Part shown: piece after piece, positions 1 to 6,364 of the stretch
How positions within the stretch are numbered: position 1 is the stretch's first letter
How the letters are laid out: each line of letters opens with the position of its first letter
NCBI GenBank assembly: GCA_035641315.1
Contig: DASQUK010000067.1
Span: forward strand, 1 to 10,379
DNA length: 10,379 nt
Source of the DNA: DASQUK01 sp035641315
GTDB taxonomy: Bacteria; Actinomycetota; Acidimicrobiia; Acidimicrobiales; VFJN01
Direction: 5' to 3'
The notes under the pieces: model-generated
Seen by the model: only the letters and a program-made list of their open reading frames with translations
Told to the model about the DNA's origin: nothing
The model's database searches: none
Position numbers and translations under genes: made by a program

Positions 1-340
1 CGTGGCCCGCCTTGCCGAGCTTGCACACGAGCTCGGCGCCCAGCAACGACTCCACGTCGAAGGCGCAGATATCACCTTGGAAGCCGCGATCTTCGGCGCG
101 GGGAACGAGGTGTGCCTCCACGATGGCTTCATCGCTCAACGCCCGCAGTCGCAACAGGCATGGGACGACATGATGCTGACGCCTGAACTGGACCGTCCTG
201 CCGCGCTCATCAAGCTCCTCCAGGACAAGCGGATCTCGAAGGGGGATCTCGCCCAACACGTCGCAGGCATCATCGAATCGGACGCGCCGTTCGCCGTTCC
301 GCCATATCTCCAAGCAGCCATCAACGCGGCAACGGCATGA
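1..340 (+). CDS. gajA: OLD-family ATP-dependent nuclease, C-terminal part (GajA-like), 5' truncated by window
   Basis: Only the last ~112 residues are present; the frame is open to the window edge, so the GTG at 2-4 is probably an internal valine. The visible part resembles the end of the TOPRIM region and C-terminal tail of OLD-type nucleases: a hydrophobic segment with 'FIAQRPQS' (about residues 43-50 of the fragment), then a 'KRISKGDLAQHVAGII' helix and a 'VPPYLQAAI' terminus, matching the usual K-G-x-(F/L)-A-Q ... VP-x-Y-(I/L)-x-x-AI ending. GajA proteins are ATPase-TOPRIM DNA nickases that act on phage DNA. The ATPase and the metal-binding TOPRIM residues lie outside the window and cannot be checked. 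The stop overlaps the next gene's start (ATGA at 337-340), implying translational coupling. The identification rests largely on this partnership with a UvrD-like helicase. Confidence 0.7.
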   Translation, partial: VARLAELAHELGAQQRLHVEGADITLEAAIFGAGNEVCLHDGFIAQRPQSQQAWDDMMLTPELDRPAALIKLLQDKRISKGDLAQHVAGIIESDAPFAVPPYLQAAINAATA

Positions 341-2064
341 CACCGGAGGAAGCCGCTCAGCGTCAACAGGACGTCATCGACGCGCCGGCGAACCTGTACG
401 TCCGCGCCTGCCCCGGGGCCGGCAAGACCAGGACGGCCGTCGGCCGGTTCATCAGCATTGCGGAAGAGAACGCTCCACGGGCCGTCGCCGTCATCTCATT
501 CACGAACCGCGCCGCCGACGAGGTAAGTCGACGATGCGCCGACATCGGCCAGCCACGGCTGCCGCTGTACCCGAACTTCGTCGGGACCTTCGACCGGTTC
601 ATCGCGACGTACATCGTCCGCCCGTTCGGCCAGCTCGGCGGCCCCATCCGGATCATCGACTCCTGGGACGCCCTCGATGTCCAGATCGGCGCCTACGGCG
701 TGCAAGGCACCGTCAGCCTGGACCACTTCGAGGTCTCGCCCGACGGCGTACTTCGCTTCGACCGTCGTCCCCGCGACCCCGCTGCGGACGGCGAGGCCCT
801 CGCGCGTCTCGAGAAGAACGCGCTACAGCGATACAAGGAGCTCCGGGACCAGGGGTACCTCACCTGCGATGACGCACGTACCTACGCCGCTCAACTACTC
901 ACCGACCACCCTGAGATCCAAGACCTCCTGCGCGAGCGGTTTGCCGAGATCATCGTGGACGAAGCACAGGACTGCAGCGTCGAAGAGCTGGAACTCCTCT
1001 CGCGCTTGCGTGACGCTGGCATTCCGCTCGTCGTCGTGTGCGATCCACACCAATCGATCTACGAATGGCGTGACGCAGATCCTCAGGCGTTCCAAGCGTT
1101 CGTCCAAGACATGCCAACGATCGAACTCGACGGAAACTGGCGCAGCGCGCCGAACGTCTGCGCGCTGGCTGCGACGCTTCGCGGGGGTCCCGCAGACCAG
1201 CCGGTAGGGCCATTCGCAGGCGAGGACCAGTCAGTCGTCGTGATGCGGTACACCGGATGGCCCTCGTCAGCTCTTGGCGAACGGTTCGCGACTCTCGTCG
1301 CTGACGCAGACGTCGGTCCTTCCGAAGCCGTGGTGCTTGGCCACCGGGCGAACAGCGCCGCAAACGCAGTCGGAGCCGGGGTACCTGACGCGCAGAACAA
1401 CGTCATGCGCCTCGGGACCGCCTGTCTCCGACTCGCCGACGACTGCATCGACCCTCGAAAGCGGCAGCGAGAGTTCAACCGCATTCAGAGGCTGCTGCTC
1501 AAGGCAGTCAAGATCGACGCAGTCGGTCACTCCACCGAACGCGCTGCCGAACTTGCGGGCGTGAGCATCGACTGGTTGCGGCGGTCCGCTATCCAAATCG
1601 CGATGGCGGTCGGCGGTCACGACCTCGACCTCCCCGTCGCGGACTGGGTCGTTGCTGCCAGGGCGAGCGTCGGCGCAATCGCCGCGACCGAAGGGCGAGC
1701 GTGCGCGGCACCCGGAACACTGTTCCCGACGCCGCAGAACTCCGCGGGCAAGACGATGCGCGAGCTACTGAAGGCACAAGCCGGCGCGGTGGGGCTTCGC
1801 CACTCGAGCGTGCACAAGGCCAAGGGGACGGAGGACCGAGCGGTTCTGCTTGTCCTGCCGCGGGACCGCGCCCCGTCGACTCACACAGCCGATGTCATCG
1901 CCGCCTGGGAGGCAGGCGCGGCATCCGAAGCAAAGCGTGTGCTCTACGTCGGTGTCACGCGCGCCGAGCAGCTGTGTGCAATCGCGGTACCCGAAGCGCT
2001 CGCCGATCGCGTGATCAAGATCCTCGGCGATAACGCCGTGCCCTTCAACGTCGAGACGATCTAA
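337..2064 (+). CDS. gajB: UvrD/Rep-like superfamily 1 helicase, GajB of a Gabija-type defence system
   Basis: A 575-aa SF1A helicase with all main motifs visible: Walker A 'ACPGAGKT' (24-31), motif Ia 'ISFTNRAADE' (53-62), motif II 'DEAQD' (208-212), motif III 'CDPHQSIYEWRDADP' (from 235), motif IV 'GNWRS' (W268, R269), motif V 'SSVHKAKGTE' (490-499) and motif VI 'VLYVGVTRAEQL' (from 535). In Gabija, GajB binds GajA, and the complex degrades or nicks phage DNA when nucleotides are depleted. At 575 aa it is somewhat longer than the ~494-aa Bacillus cereus GajB; the extra length appears to lie between motifs IV and V. The ATG at 337 overlaps the preceding stop by 4 bp, which fixes the start. 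Alternative: the stand-alone helicase partner of another class-2 OLD nuclease, which is essentially the same architecture. Helicase call near certain, Gabija membership likely. Confidence 0.85.
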   Translation: MTPEEAAQRQQDVIDAPANLYVRACPGAGKTRTAVGRFISIAEENAPRAVAVISFTNRAADEVSRRCADIGQPRLPLYPNFVGTFDRFIATYIVRPFGQLGGPIRIIDSWDALDVQIGAYGVQGTVSLDHFEVSPDGVLRFDRRPRDPAADGEALARLEKNALQRYKELRDQGYLTCDDARTYAAQLLTDHPEIQDLLRERFAEIIVDEAQDCSVEELELLSRLRDAGIPLVVVCDPHQSIYEWRDADPQAFQAFVQDMPTIELDGNWRSAPNVCALAATLRGGPADQPVGPFAGEDQSVVVMRYTGWPSSALGERFATLVADADVGPSEAVVLGHRANSAANAVGAGVPDAQNNVMRLGTACLRLADDCIDPRKRQREFNRIQRLLLKAVKIDAVGHSTERAAELAGVSIDWLRRSAIQIAMAVGGHDLDLPVADWVVAARASVGAIAATEGRACAAPGTLFPTPQNSAGKTMRELLKAQAGAVGLRHSSVHKAKGTEDRAVLLVLPRDRAPSTHTADVIAAWEAGAASEAKRVLYVGVTRAEQLCAIAVPEALADRVIKILGDNAVPFNVETI

Positions 2065-2309
2065 AGCGAAGGTACGATGGCGTTGGCGTCAAGAGGGCCT
2101 ATCGCTTTGCCCCACCCAGACCCGGCGTTTGGGGCGACCCGCAGCCTCCGGTGTCACCGCGCGTTCTGGGACGCGGTTCGGCTCGTGGTGGCGAGGCGCG
2201 TAACGCCGATTTCGTACGCGTCTCGGGAGCATGGACCCATACAAACGCAGTGGGACAGTCCCCGTCGTGACGTCGTTGTTGCTCTGGAACCGGGCGCCAC
2301 ACTGGTGGC
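2065..2309. other. Intergenic region between gajB and the zinc-ribbon gene
   Basis: This 245-bp gap separates the defence genes from the zinc-ribbon/VOC cluster. It contains an 83-codon open frame starting at ATG 2077, preceded by a weak 'GAAGG', but the translation has no recognisable domain and the frame runs into the start of the next gene. It also holds a perfect short palindrome, GGGAC-A-GTCCC (2252-2262), about 50 bp before the 2310 start. No intrinsic terminator with a T-tract is visible after gajB. Confidence 0.5.
2276..2303 (+). promoter_or_regulatory. Weak candidate promoter for the zinc-ribbon/VOC cluster
   Basis: TTGTTG (2276-2281) and CACACT (2298-2303) are separated by 16 bp, and the second hexamer lies 6 nt before the ATG at 2310. 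That spacing would give a leaderless mRNA, and no good ribosome binding site precedes this ATG. The -10 element is a poor match to TANNNT, so this is tentative. Confidence 0.25.
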
Positions 2310-2609
2310 ATGGCGATCACAGCAGTAGGCGGTCGGTTCAACCAACCCCCTGGGGTGCCCGGCTGTTGGTGCTGCGGCGATCCGACAGTCACCGCGAGCC
2401 TGGTCCGCCTGAGCGCACATCCCGAGGTCGGAGTCTGTTTCCGGTGTGTTGGGGTGCTGGTCGGCCGCAAACGCGAGATCCAGCGCCGGACCCGCGCCGC
2501 TCCGGTGGACTGGCCGCTGTGGCGCCGAGTGCTGTTCCGTCTCGGCTACAACCGCTGCCGATGGAGATCACCTGCGCCGAGTACGGCCGCTTGGTGGACC
2601 ACGGCGTGA
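2310..2609 (+). CDS. Small zinc-ribbon protein, function unknown
   Basis: This 99-aa protein has a four-cysteine zinc-ribbon-like core: C19-x2-C22 in 'CWCCGD', then 20 residues to C43-x2-C46 in 'VCFRC'. A basic stretch (about 53-65) and a Trp/Arg-rich C-terminal part follow. The pattern 'CWCCG ... VRL..HPEV.VC..C' resembles small uncharacterised actinobacterial proteins; I can give no function beyond probable zinc binding. The last ~16 codons overlap the start of the 42-codon ORF at 2561 in another frame, so the true C-terminus could differ if there is a sequencing or natural frameshift. It lies upstream of, and probably in an operon with, the VOC protein gene, whose N-terminus has the same ribbon layout. 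The start is uncertain because there is no clear Shine-Dalgarno. Confidence 0.6.
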   Translation: MAITAVGGRFNQPPGVPGCWCCGDPTVTASLVRLSAHPEVGVCFRCVGVLVGRKREIQRRTRAAPVDWPLWRRVLFRLGYNRCRWRSPAPSTAAWWTTA

Positions 2610-2689
2610 TCGTCGAGCGCTGTGAACGGCATCTGCGCTGCTGCTGCGGGGCATTGCCCCTGCGCGAGCCGCAGGAGCCGCCGGCATGA
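2561..2689 (+). CDS. Possible 42-aa cysteine-rich small protein
   Basis: A short frame beginning ATG 2561 and ending with a TGA that overlaps the ATG of the VOC gene (ATGA, 2686-2689). The peptide is acidic in the middle and has five cysteines, including a CCC run ('RHLRCCCGALPL'). It overlaps the preceding zinc-ribbon gene by 49 bp in a different frame. Stop/start overlap with the next gene and the Cys content favour a real gene; the lack of a clear ribosome binding site and the long overlap argue against. It could instead be the displaced tail of the 2310 gene after a frameshift. Confidence 0.35.
   Translation: MEITCAEYGRLVDHGVIVERCERHLRCCCGALPLREPQEPPA
2673..2677 (+). promoter_or_regulatory. 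Ribosome binding site of the VOC protein gene
   Basis: AGGAG ends 8 nt before ATG 2686, at good spacing. It supports this start, which keeps the N-terminal zinc ribbon in the protein. Confidence 0.6.
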
Positions 2690-3354
2690 GGTGTTCGTGC
2701 TGCGGCGCTGAGCGTGCGTTGGTCGCGCTTCGATTCCGTGATGACGTTCAGGTATGCCAGGAGTGTGTCGAGTGGCTGGCCGGCCAACTGGGCGTCCAGT
2801 CCACACCGACGTTGCCGGTCACCGAACTGGCGGAGGCGAAGGCGTTCTACGAGCGCGCAGGCTTCAGCGTCCGCTTCTACATCGACCCCGACGGCCGACC
2901 CGGTGGCTTCGCCTTCGTGGACTTCGACGGGCAGAGCGTGTTCGACCTCGGTGTCGAGGACATCGACCCCGCTCGCAACCGCGCCGGCTGCTACCTAGTC
3001 GTTCGTGACGTCGACGACTGGCACACCCGCATGGCCGCGGCTGGGCTCCCCGTCACACCGGTCGCGGATCAGCCGTGGGGGATGCGCGAGTACGCATTGA
3101 CCGACCCATCAGGCAACCGCGTTCGCATCGGACAGCCCTCGGCTGACTGCGACGATCAGCGACGGGCGGCACGCTCGGCGCGAGCGTCAACGTCAGCAAC
3201 CGGACCGGCGATCTCCTTGGTCGCCACGACAGAGGTCGCCGATCTCCGAGGGCGGCAGGAGCCTCCGGTCGCCTTCTCGGCGCTGAGCTGCCCACGCTGG
3301 AGGCCACGGCGAGGCCGGCAATCGGATACCAACGCCTGGTTCTCATTTGCCTGA
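2686..3354 (+). CDS. VOC-superfamily (glyoxalase/bleomycin-resistance-like) protein with N-terminal zinc ribbon
   Basis: A 222-aa protein in three parts. Residues 1-35 form a C3-x2-C6 / C24-x2-C27 zinc ribbon. Residues ~40-150 form a VOC domain of the bleomycin-resistance type: 'VTELAEAKAFYERAGFSV' is the first beta-alpha unit, 'GGFAFVDFDG' and 'FDLGV' the strands, 'YLVVRDVDDWHTRM' the second module, and 'YALTDPSGNRVRIGQ' the typical end. Residues ~152-222 are a low-complexity Arg/Ala/Ser-rich tail not expected in the family. VOC proteins of this type bind or modify small molecules; the substrate here is unknown, and binding of a drug such as bleomycin is only a family-based possibility. The start is supported by AGGAG at 2673-2677. 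The 3' end overlaps the convergent MerF-like gene by 12 bp, so the tail may be read-through into DNA that joined later. Confidence 0.75.
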   Translation: MRCSCCGAERALVALRFRDDVQVCQECVEWLAGQLGVQSTPTLPVTELAEAKAFYERAGFSVRFYIDPDGRPGGFAFVDFDGQSVFDLGVEDIDPARNRAGCYLVVRDVDDWHTRMAAAGLPVTPVADQPWGMREYALTDPSGNRVRIGQPSADCDDQRRAARSARASTSATGPAISLVATTEVADLRGRQEPPVAFSALSCPRWRPRRGRQSDTNAWFSFA

Positions 3355-3357
3355 GAA
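3340..3357. terminator. Short stem-loop at the convergent VOC / MerF-like gene ends
   Basis: TTCTCA-TTTGCC-TGAGAA is a perfect 6-bp stem with a 6-nt loop. It contains the stop codons of both converging genes. There is no T-tract and the stem is short, so termination is only a possibility. Two converging TGA stops give part of this symmetry automatically. Confidence 0.3.
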
Positions 3358-3585
3358 ATCCGGCGGCTCAGCGAGACACTTCAGGCCGCGGCGTTGCTGG
3401 TGGCGACGCCATCCCCAGACCGCCAAGCCGGCGCCGATCACGATCACGAGCGTGCTGCGCAGCACGACGCCGGCGGCGCCGATGGCGACACCGGTGCCCA
3501 ACACGACGGGCAGCCCGCAGCACACGGCCAGCCCGACGGCCGCCAGCCCGGCCAGGGCACCGCTCGGTTCACGATCTCCAGCCAT
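3343..3585 (-). CDS. MerF-like mercuric ion transport membrane protein
   Basis: An 80-aa membrane protein with two hydrophobic segments (about 10-42, possibly bent at the glycines, and 44-59) followed by a basic 'WRRHQQRR' end. A vicinal cysteine pair, C22-C23 in 'VCCGLP', lies in the first segment, as in MerT/MerF mercury importers, where the pair takes up Hg(II) and passes it inward to MerA. Length (80 aa) and layout fit MerF (81 aa; Cys pairs near 21-22 and 71-72), but here the second site has only one cysteine, C70. It is the last gene of the merB-merA operon, 10 bp after merA, although transport genes usually come first. No MerP-like periplasmic protein is visible. MerT or an unnamed mer-associated transporter are alternatives. 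Confidence 0.75.
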   Translation of the reverse strand: MAGDREPSGALAGLAAVGLAVCCGLPVVLGTGVAIGAAGVVLRSTLVIVIGAGLAVWGWRRHQQRRGLKCLAEPPDFSGK

Positions 3586-3595
3586 CCAGTTCGCA

Positions 3596-5233
3596 CTACG
3601 CGGCGCAGCAGGACAGCCGAGCCACGTCGCGGGTGAAGGTCTGGGCGGCGAGCTTGAGACCCTCCGCCATGGTCAGGTACGGGTGGAACGCGTCGGCGAC
3701 CTGGGCGACGGTCAGCCCCGCCATCAAGGCGTAGACCCCGGCCTGGATCACCTCGCCGGCACCGTCGGCGAGCACATGGACGCCCAGCAGCCGGTCGGTG
3801 GCGCCATCGGCGACCAGTTTGATGAGCCCACGGGTGTCACGGTTCACGATGGCCCGGGGCACATGGGCCAGCGGCAGCACCGACGTGACCACGTCGTGGC
3901 CGGCGGCGGCTGCTTCGGCGTCGGTGAGCCCGACGGCGGCGACCTGGGGGGTGGTGAAGGTGACGCGGGGCAGCGTGGTGTAGTCGAGGCGCCGCCCGGC
4001 GCCGCCGATGGCGTTGTCGGCGACCAGGGCGCCCTGGGCGGCGGCCACGTACACGAACTGAGGTGAGGCGGTCACGTCCCCGGCGGCCCACACCCGGGCA
4101 TGCGTGGTGCGCAGGTGCTGGTCGACGATCACGAAGCCGCGCCGGTCGACCTCCACGCCGGCAGCGTCGAGGTTCAACGCCAGGGTGTTCGGCGCCCGGC
4201 CGGTGGCCACCAAAACCCGGTCGAAGCTCGCTTTGCCCATGTCGCCCTTCACGGCGACGATGCCGTCCGCCGCCTGCTGCACCCCTGTGATGTGGGCGCC
4301 GGTGAGCACCCGGGCGCCCTCCCCGGCGAGCACGTCGGTGAGCGCGTACGAGATCTCGGGTTCTTCGAACGGTGCGATGCGGTCGGCGATGTCGACGAAG
4401 GTGACCTCCGAGCCCAGGTGGAGGAACGCCTGGCCGAGCTCCAACCCGATGGCGTTGGCGCCGATCACCGCCAGCCGCTGTGGGAGCTGGGTCAGTTCGA
4501 GCGCCGTGGTGGAGGTCAGGTAGTCGATGCCGGTGAGTCCGTCGATGGGCGGCAGCGCCGGTGCGGCCCCGGTGGCGATCAGGTAGTGCGAGGCCCGCAG
4601 TGGCTCGCCGTCGACGGTGATCGACTCGGCGTCAACGAATCGGGCGCGGCCGCGGCGCAGTTCGAAGCCGTAGGTGTCGATGAGGTCCAGGTACTTGGCC
4701 TGGCGCAGCGAGGCGACCAGCTCGTCCTTCTGGGCCACCAGCGAAGCGAGGTCGGGTGCCGGGTCGTGGAGACGGGGGATCCCCGCATAGCCGTGGGTGC
4801 GGGCGTGGCGGTAGCGGTCGGCCGCGGCGATGAGCGCTTTGGACGGCACACACCCGACGTTCACACACGTCCCCCCGGGCGTGTCCCGCTCGATCATCAC
4901 CACTCGGGCCCCCGCCTCGGTGGCCCGGATGGCGGCCGCGAAGGCGGCGGATCCGGATCCGATGATGGCCAGGTCCCACTCGACGTCACCGCCGGTGCCG
5001 GCCGGTGCGCCCATGCGGCGCAGGGTGCGGAGCTGGTAGCCGGCGTCGGCGACAGCGCCGTGCACCGCGTCCTGGTCGAGGTCGTCGGCGGTGAAGGAGA
5101 CGGTGCCGTCCCGCCACGAGACGGCGACATTGGCCCCGCCCGCCTGCTGCACGGCGACCGTGACGTGCCCTGCACAGAGGTCGCAGGTCATCCCCGACAC
5201 GTCGGCGATCCAGCGGGAGGAGATGTTGCTCAT
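3596..5233 (-). CDS. merA: Mercuric reductase
   Basis: A 545-aa cytoplasmic FAD-dependent, NADPH-using enzyme that reduces Hg(II) to volatile Hg(0). Residues ~8-70 form an N-terminal heavy-metal-associated domain with 'GMTCDLCAGHV' (C17, C20). The FAD-binding 'GSGSAA' (92-97) follows, then the redox-active disulfide 'GGTCVNVGCVPSK' (C123, C128), the NAD(P)H-binding 'VIGANAIGLELGQ', the second FAD motif 'VWAAGDV', and the MerA-specific end 'YLTMAEGLKLAAQTF' (Y519) with the Hg-binding vicinal pair C542-C543 two residues from the C-terminus. Y519 to C542 has the spacing known in MerA. All expected active-site cysteines are present, so it should be functional. ATG 5233 overlaps the merB stop (ATGA, 5230-5233), so it is translationally coupled to merB. 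The N-terminal domain may replace the missing MerP in delivering Hg(II). Confidence 0.97.
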   Translation of the reverse strand: MSNISSRWIADVSGMTCDLCAGHVTVAVQQAGGANVAVSWRDGTVSFTADDLDQDAVHGAVADAGYQLRTLRRMGAPAGTGGDVEWDLAIIGSGSAAFAAAIRATEAGARVVMIERDTPGGTCVNVGCVPSKALIAAADRYRHARTHGYAGIPRLHDPAPDLASLVAQKDELVASLRQAKYLDLIDTYGFELRRGRARFVDAESITVDGEPLRASHYLIATGAAPALPPIDGLTGIDYLTSTTALELTQLPQRLAVIGANAIGLELGQAFLHLGSEVTFVDIADRIAPFEEPEISYALTDVLAGEGARVLTGAHITGVQQAADGIVAVKGDMGKASFDRVLVATGRAPNTLALNLDAAGVEVDRRGFVIVDQHLRTTHARVWAAGDVTASPQFVYVAAAQGALVADNAIGGAGRRLDYTTLPRVTFTTPQVAAVGLTDAEAAAAGHDVVTSVLPLAHVPRAIVNRDTRGLIKLVADGATDRLLGVHVLADGAGEVIQAGVYALMAGLTVAQVADAFHPYLTMAEGLKLAAQTFTRDVARLSCCAA

Positions 5234-5889
5234 CGCCGGGCGGGGTCGCCGACGAGGGCGGGAAACACGGCGGCGTTCTGGCCGACGGCGACCTCGAAGG
5301 CGTCGGCGAGCGATAGCCAGAACGTGCCGGGGTTGGTTGCCGTCCAGCGGCGGGCGGCGTCGGGGGAGGCGAAGAACAGCACGTAGTGGCAGAACGTCTT
5401 GCGCACGTCGTCGTCGAACGGGGCGTCGGGTTGCAGCAGCGAGATCGCCGCCTCGGCGGGCTCCACGTCGCGCACGCCGTCGGGTGACACCGTGAACGTC
5501 AGGGGCTGGCCGGTGGTCGAGCAGTGTGCGCTGATGTGGGCGGTGGCGCCGAGCAGGTGGGCGATGAACAACGTGTCATAGGAGCACCAGGTCCACGCCG
5601 CGCCGATCCCGTCGATGTCGATGCGGTGGCCGGTGACCGGTTTACAGGTCAGGCCCCAGAACCCGACGACGGCGCCGGCATCGTTGCGGAACACTGCCGG
5701 CCACGCGTCCAGCCGCTGTGTGACGTCGGCGACGGCCCATCCGGCGCCGGCCGCGATCGCCTCGGGCGCGGCGGGCCGCCCGGCGGCGAGGAGCCGATAG
5801 ACGACCTGGGCGAGGTGCTGCTCGTCGGTGGTGAAGGTGGGGTAGCCGTCGATCATGGCGGTGGTGATCTGGTCGATGGTGGGGGCCAT
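5230..5889 (-). CDS. merB: Organomercurial (alkylmercury) lyase
   Basis: A 219-aa cytoplasmic enzyme that protonolytically cleaves carbon-mercury bonds and releases Hg(II) for MerA. Visible are an N-terminal winged-helix-like region (~20-65), 'GFWGLTCKPVTGHR' (76-89), the first catalytic motif 'WTWCSYDTLF' with C102 and D105, and the second catalytic cysteine C167 in 'KTFCHYVLFFAS'. These correspond to the known Cys96/Asp99/Cys159 triad of the R831b MerB; length is typical. It is the first gene of the mer operon, its ATG lies only 6 nt after a -10-like hexamer, and it overlaps merA by 4 bp. Having merB first and coupled to merA suggests that organomercury detoxification is the main job of the operon. 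Expression is expected to depend on the divergent MerR-type regulator. Confidence 0.95.
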   Translation of the reverse strand: MAPTIDQITTAMIDGYPTFTTDEQHLAQVVYRLLAAGRPAAPEAIAAGAGWAVADVTQRLDAWPAVFRNDAGAVVGFWGLTCKPVTGHRIDIDGIGAAWTWCSYDTLFIAHLLGATAHISAHCSTTGQPLTFTVSPDGVRDVEPAEAAISLLQPDAPFDDDVRKTFCHYVLFFASPDAARRWTATNPGTFWLSLADAFEVAVGQNAAVFPALVGDPARR

Positions 5890-5895
5890 GGGCTC

Positions 5896-5927
5896 ACCGT
5901 AAACCCTCCAGTGGACTGGAGAGTCAA
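5896..5927 (-). promoter_or_regulatory. merBA promoter with MerR-type operator (P-mer)
   Basis: Read on the - strand: -35 TTGACT (5927-5922), a 20-bp spacer, and -10-like TACGGT (5901-5896), which lies 6 nt before the merB ATG. The over-long spacer is the hallmark of promoters activated by MerR-family DNA distortion. It contains a perfect 7-2-7 inverted repeat, CTCCAGT-CC-ACTGGAG (5921-5906), starting right beside the -35 element. An alternative -10, TTTACG (5903-5898), would give an 18-bp spacer. Confidence 0.85.
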
Positions 5928-5938
5928 GGGCCTAGGCT
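5911..5938 (+). promoter_or_regulatory. Candidate divergent promoter of the merR-type gene
   Basis: TAGGCT (5933-5938) is a -10-like hexamer 6 nt before the GTG start at 5945, so the mRNA would be leaderless. A weak -35 (GTGGAC, 5911-5916, 16-bp spacer) falls inside the MerR operator dyad. Binding of the regulator to its operator would therefore also repress its own gene. Confidence 0.5.
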
Positions 5939-5944
5939 GGGGCG

Positions 5945-6364
5945 GTGCGCATCGGCGAGCTGTCGGCCCGAGCGGACGTTCCCATCAAGACCATCCGCTA
6001 TTACGAGGACATCGGGGTGCTGCCGGCACCGGCCCGCACGCCCTCGGGCTACCGCGACTACACCGACGGGGTGACCGACCGGCTGGCGTTCGTCCGCGCC
6101 GCCCAGTCAGTAGGTCTCACCCTCGGCGAGATCCGCGAGATCGTGGCCCTGCGAGACCGGGGCGAGACACCGTGCGAGCACGTGACCAACCTGCTGGACC
6201 GACGGGCCGGCGAGATCGAGCAACGCATCGCCGACCTCCAGCGTCTGCAAGGCGAACTGCGCCGCCTGGCGCGCCGGGCCCGGTCACTCGACCCGGCCGA
6301 CTGCGAACCCGACCTGGTCTGCCATCTCATCCACCCGGCGGGCCGATCAGCCCGGAAGCGGTGA
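5945..6364 (+). CDS. merR: MerR-family metal-responsive regulator of the mer operon
   Basis: A 139-aa regulator. Residues 1-70 form the MerR winged HTH: 'MRIGELSARADVPIKTIRYYEDIGVL' (given here as 'IGELSARADV' and 'IKTIRYYEDIGVL') then 'SGYRDYTD' and 'LGEIREIVAL'. A long dimerisation helix (~78-112) follows. Candidate metal-binding cysteines are C77 at the helix start and C120 and C126 in 'DCEPDLVCHLI'. The Tn501 MerR uses C82, C117 and C126; the 43- and 6-residue spacing here is closer to the general 'heavy-metal-responsive' MerR branch. It is divergent from merB across a 55-bp gap holding a MerR-type operator, so control by Hg(II) of merBA is the natural reading. The GTG start sits 6 nt after a -10-like hexamer. 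The 3' end forms a shared hairpin with the convergent gene. Confidence 0.9.
   Translation: MRIGELSARADVPIKTIRYYEDIGVLPAPARTPSGYRDYTDGVTDRLAFVRAAQSVGLTLGEIREIVALRDRGETPCEHVTNLLDRRAGEIEQRIADLQRLQGELRRLARRARSLDPADCEPDLVCHLIHPAGRSARKR

Noticed and set aside
2077..2328. 83-codon frame after gajB
   Set aside because: It has no recognisable domain and overlaps the next start; kept only as a note in the intergenic entry.
3200..3275. Repeated GGTCGCC and GCGATCTCC-like words
   Set aside because: Short repeats with irregular spacing in GC-rich DNA; not a CRISPR or a recognisable element.
4100..5386. 428-codon open frame on the + strand
   Set aside because: It is antisense to merA and merB, with a Gly/Val/Arg-rich translation and no domain; such long shadow frames are normal in GC-rich coding DNA.
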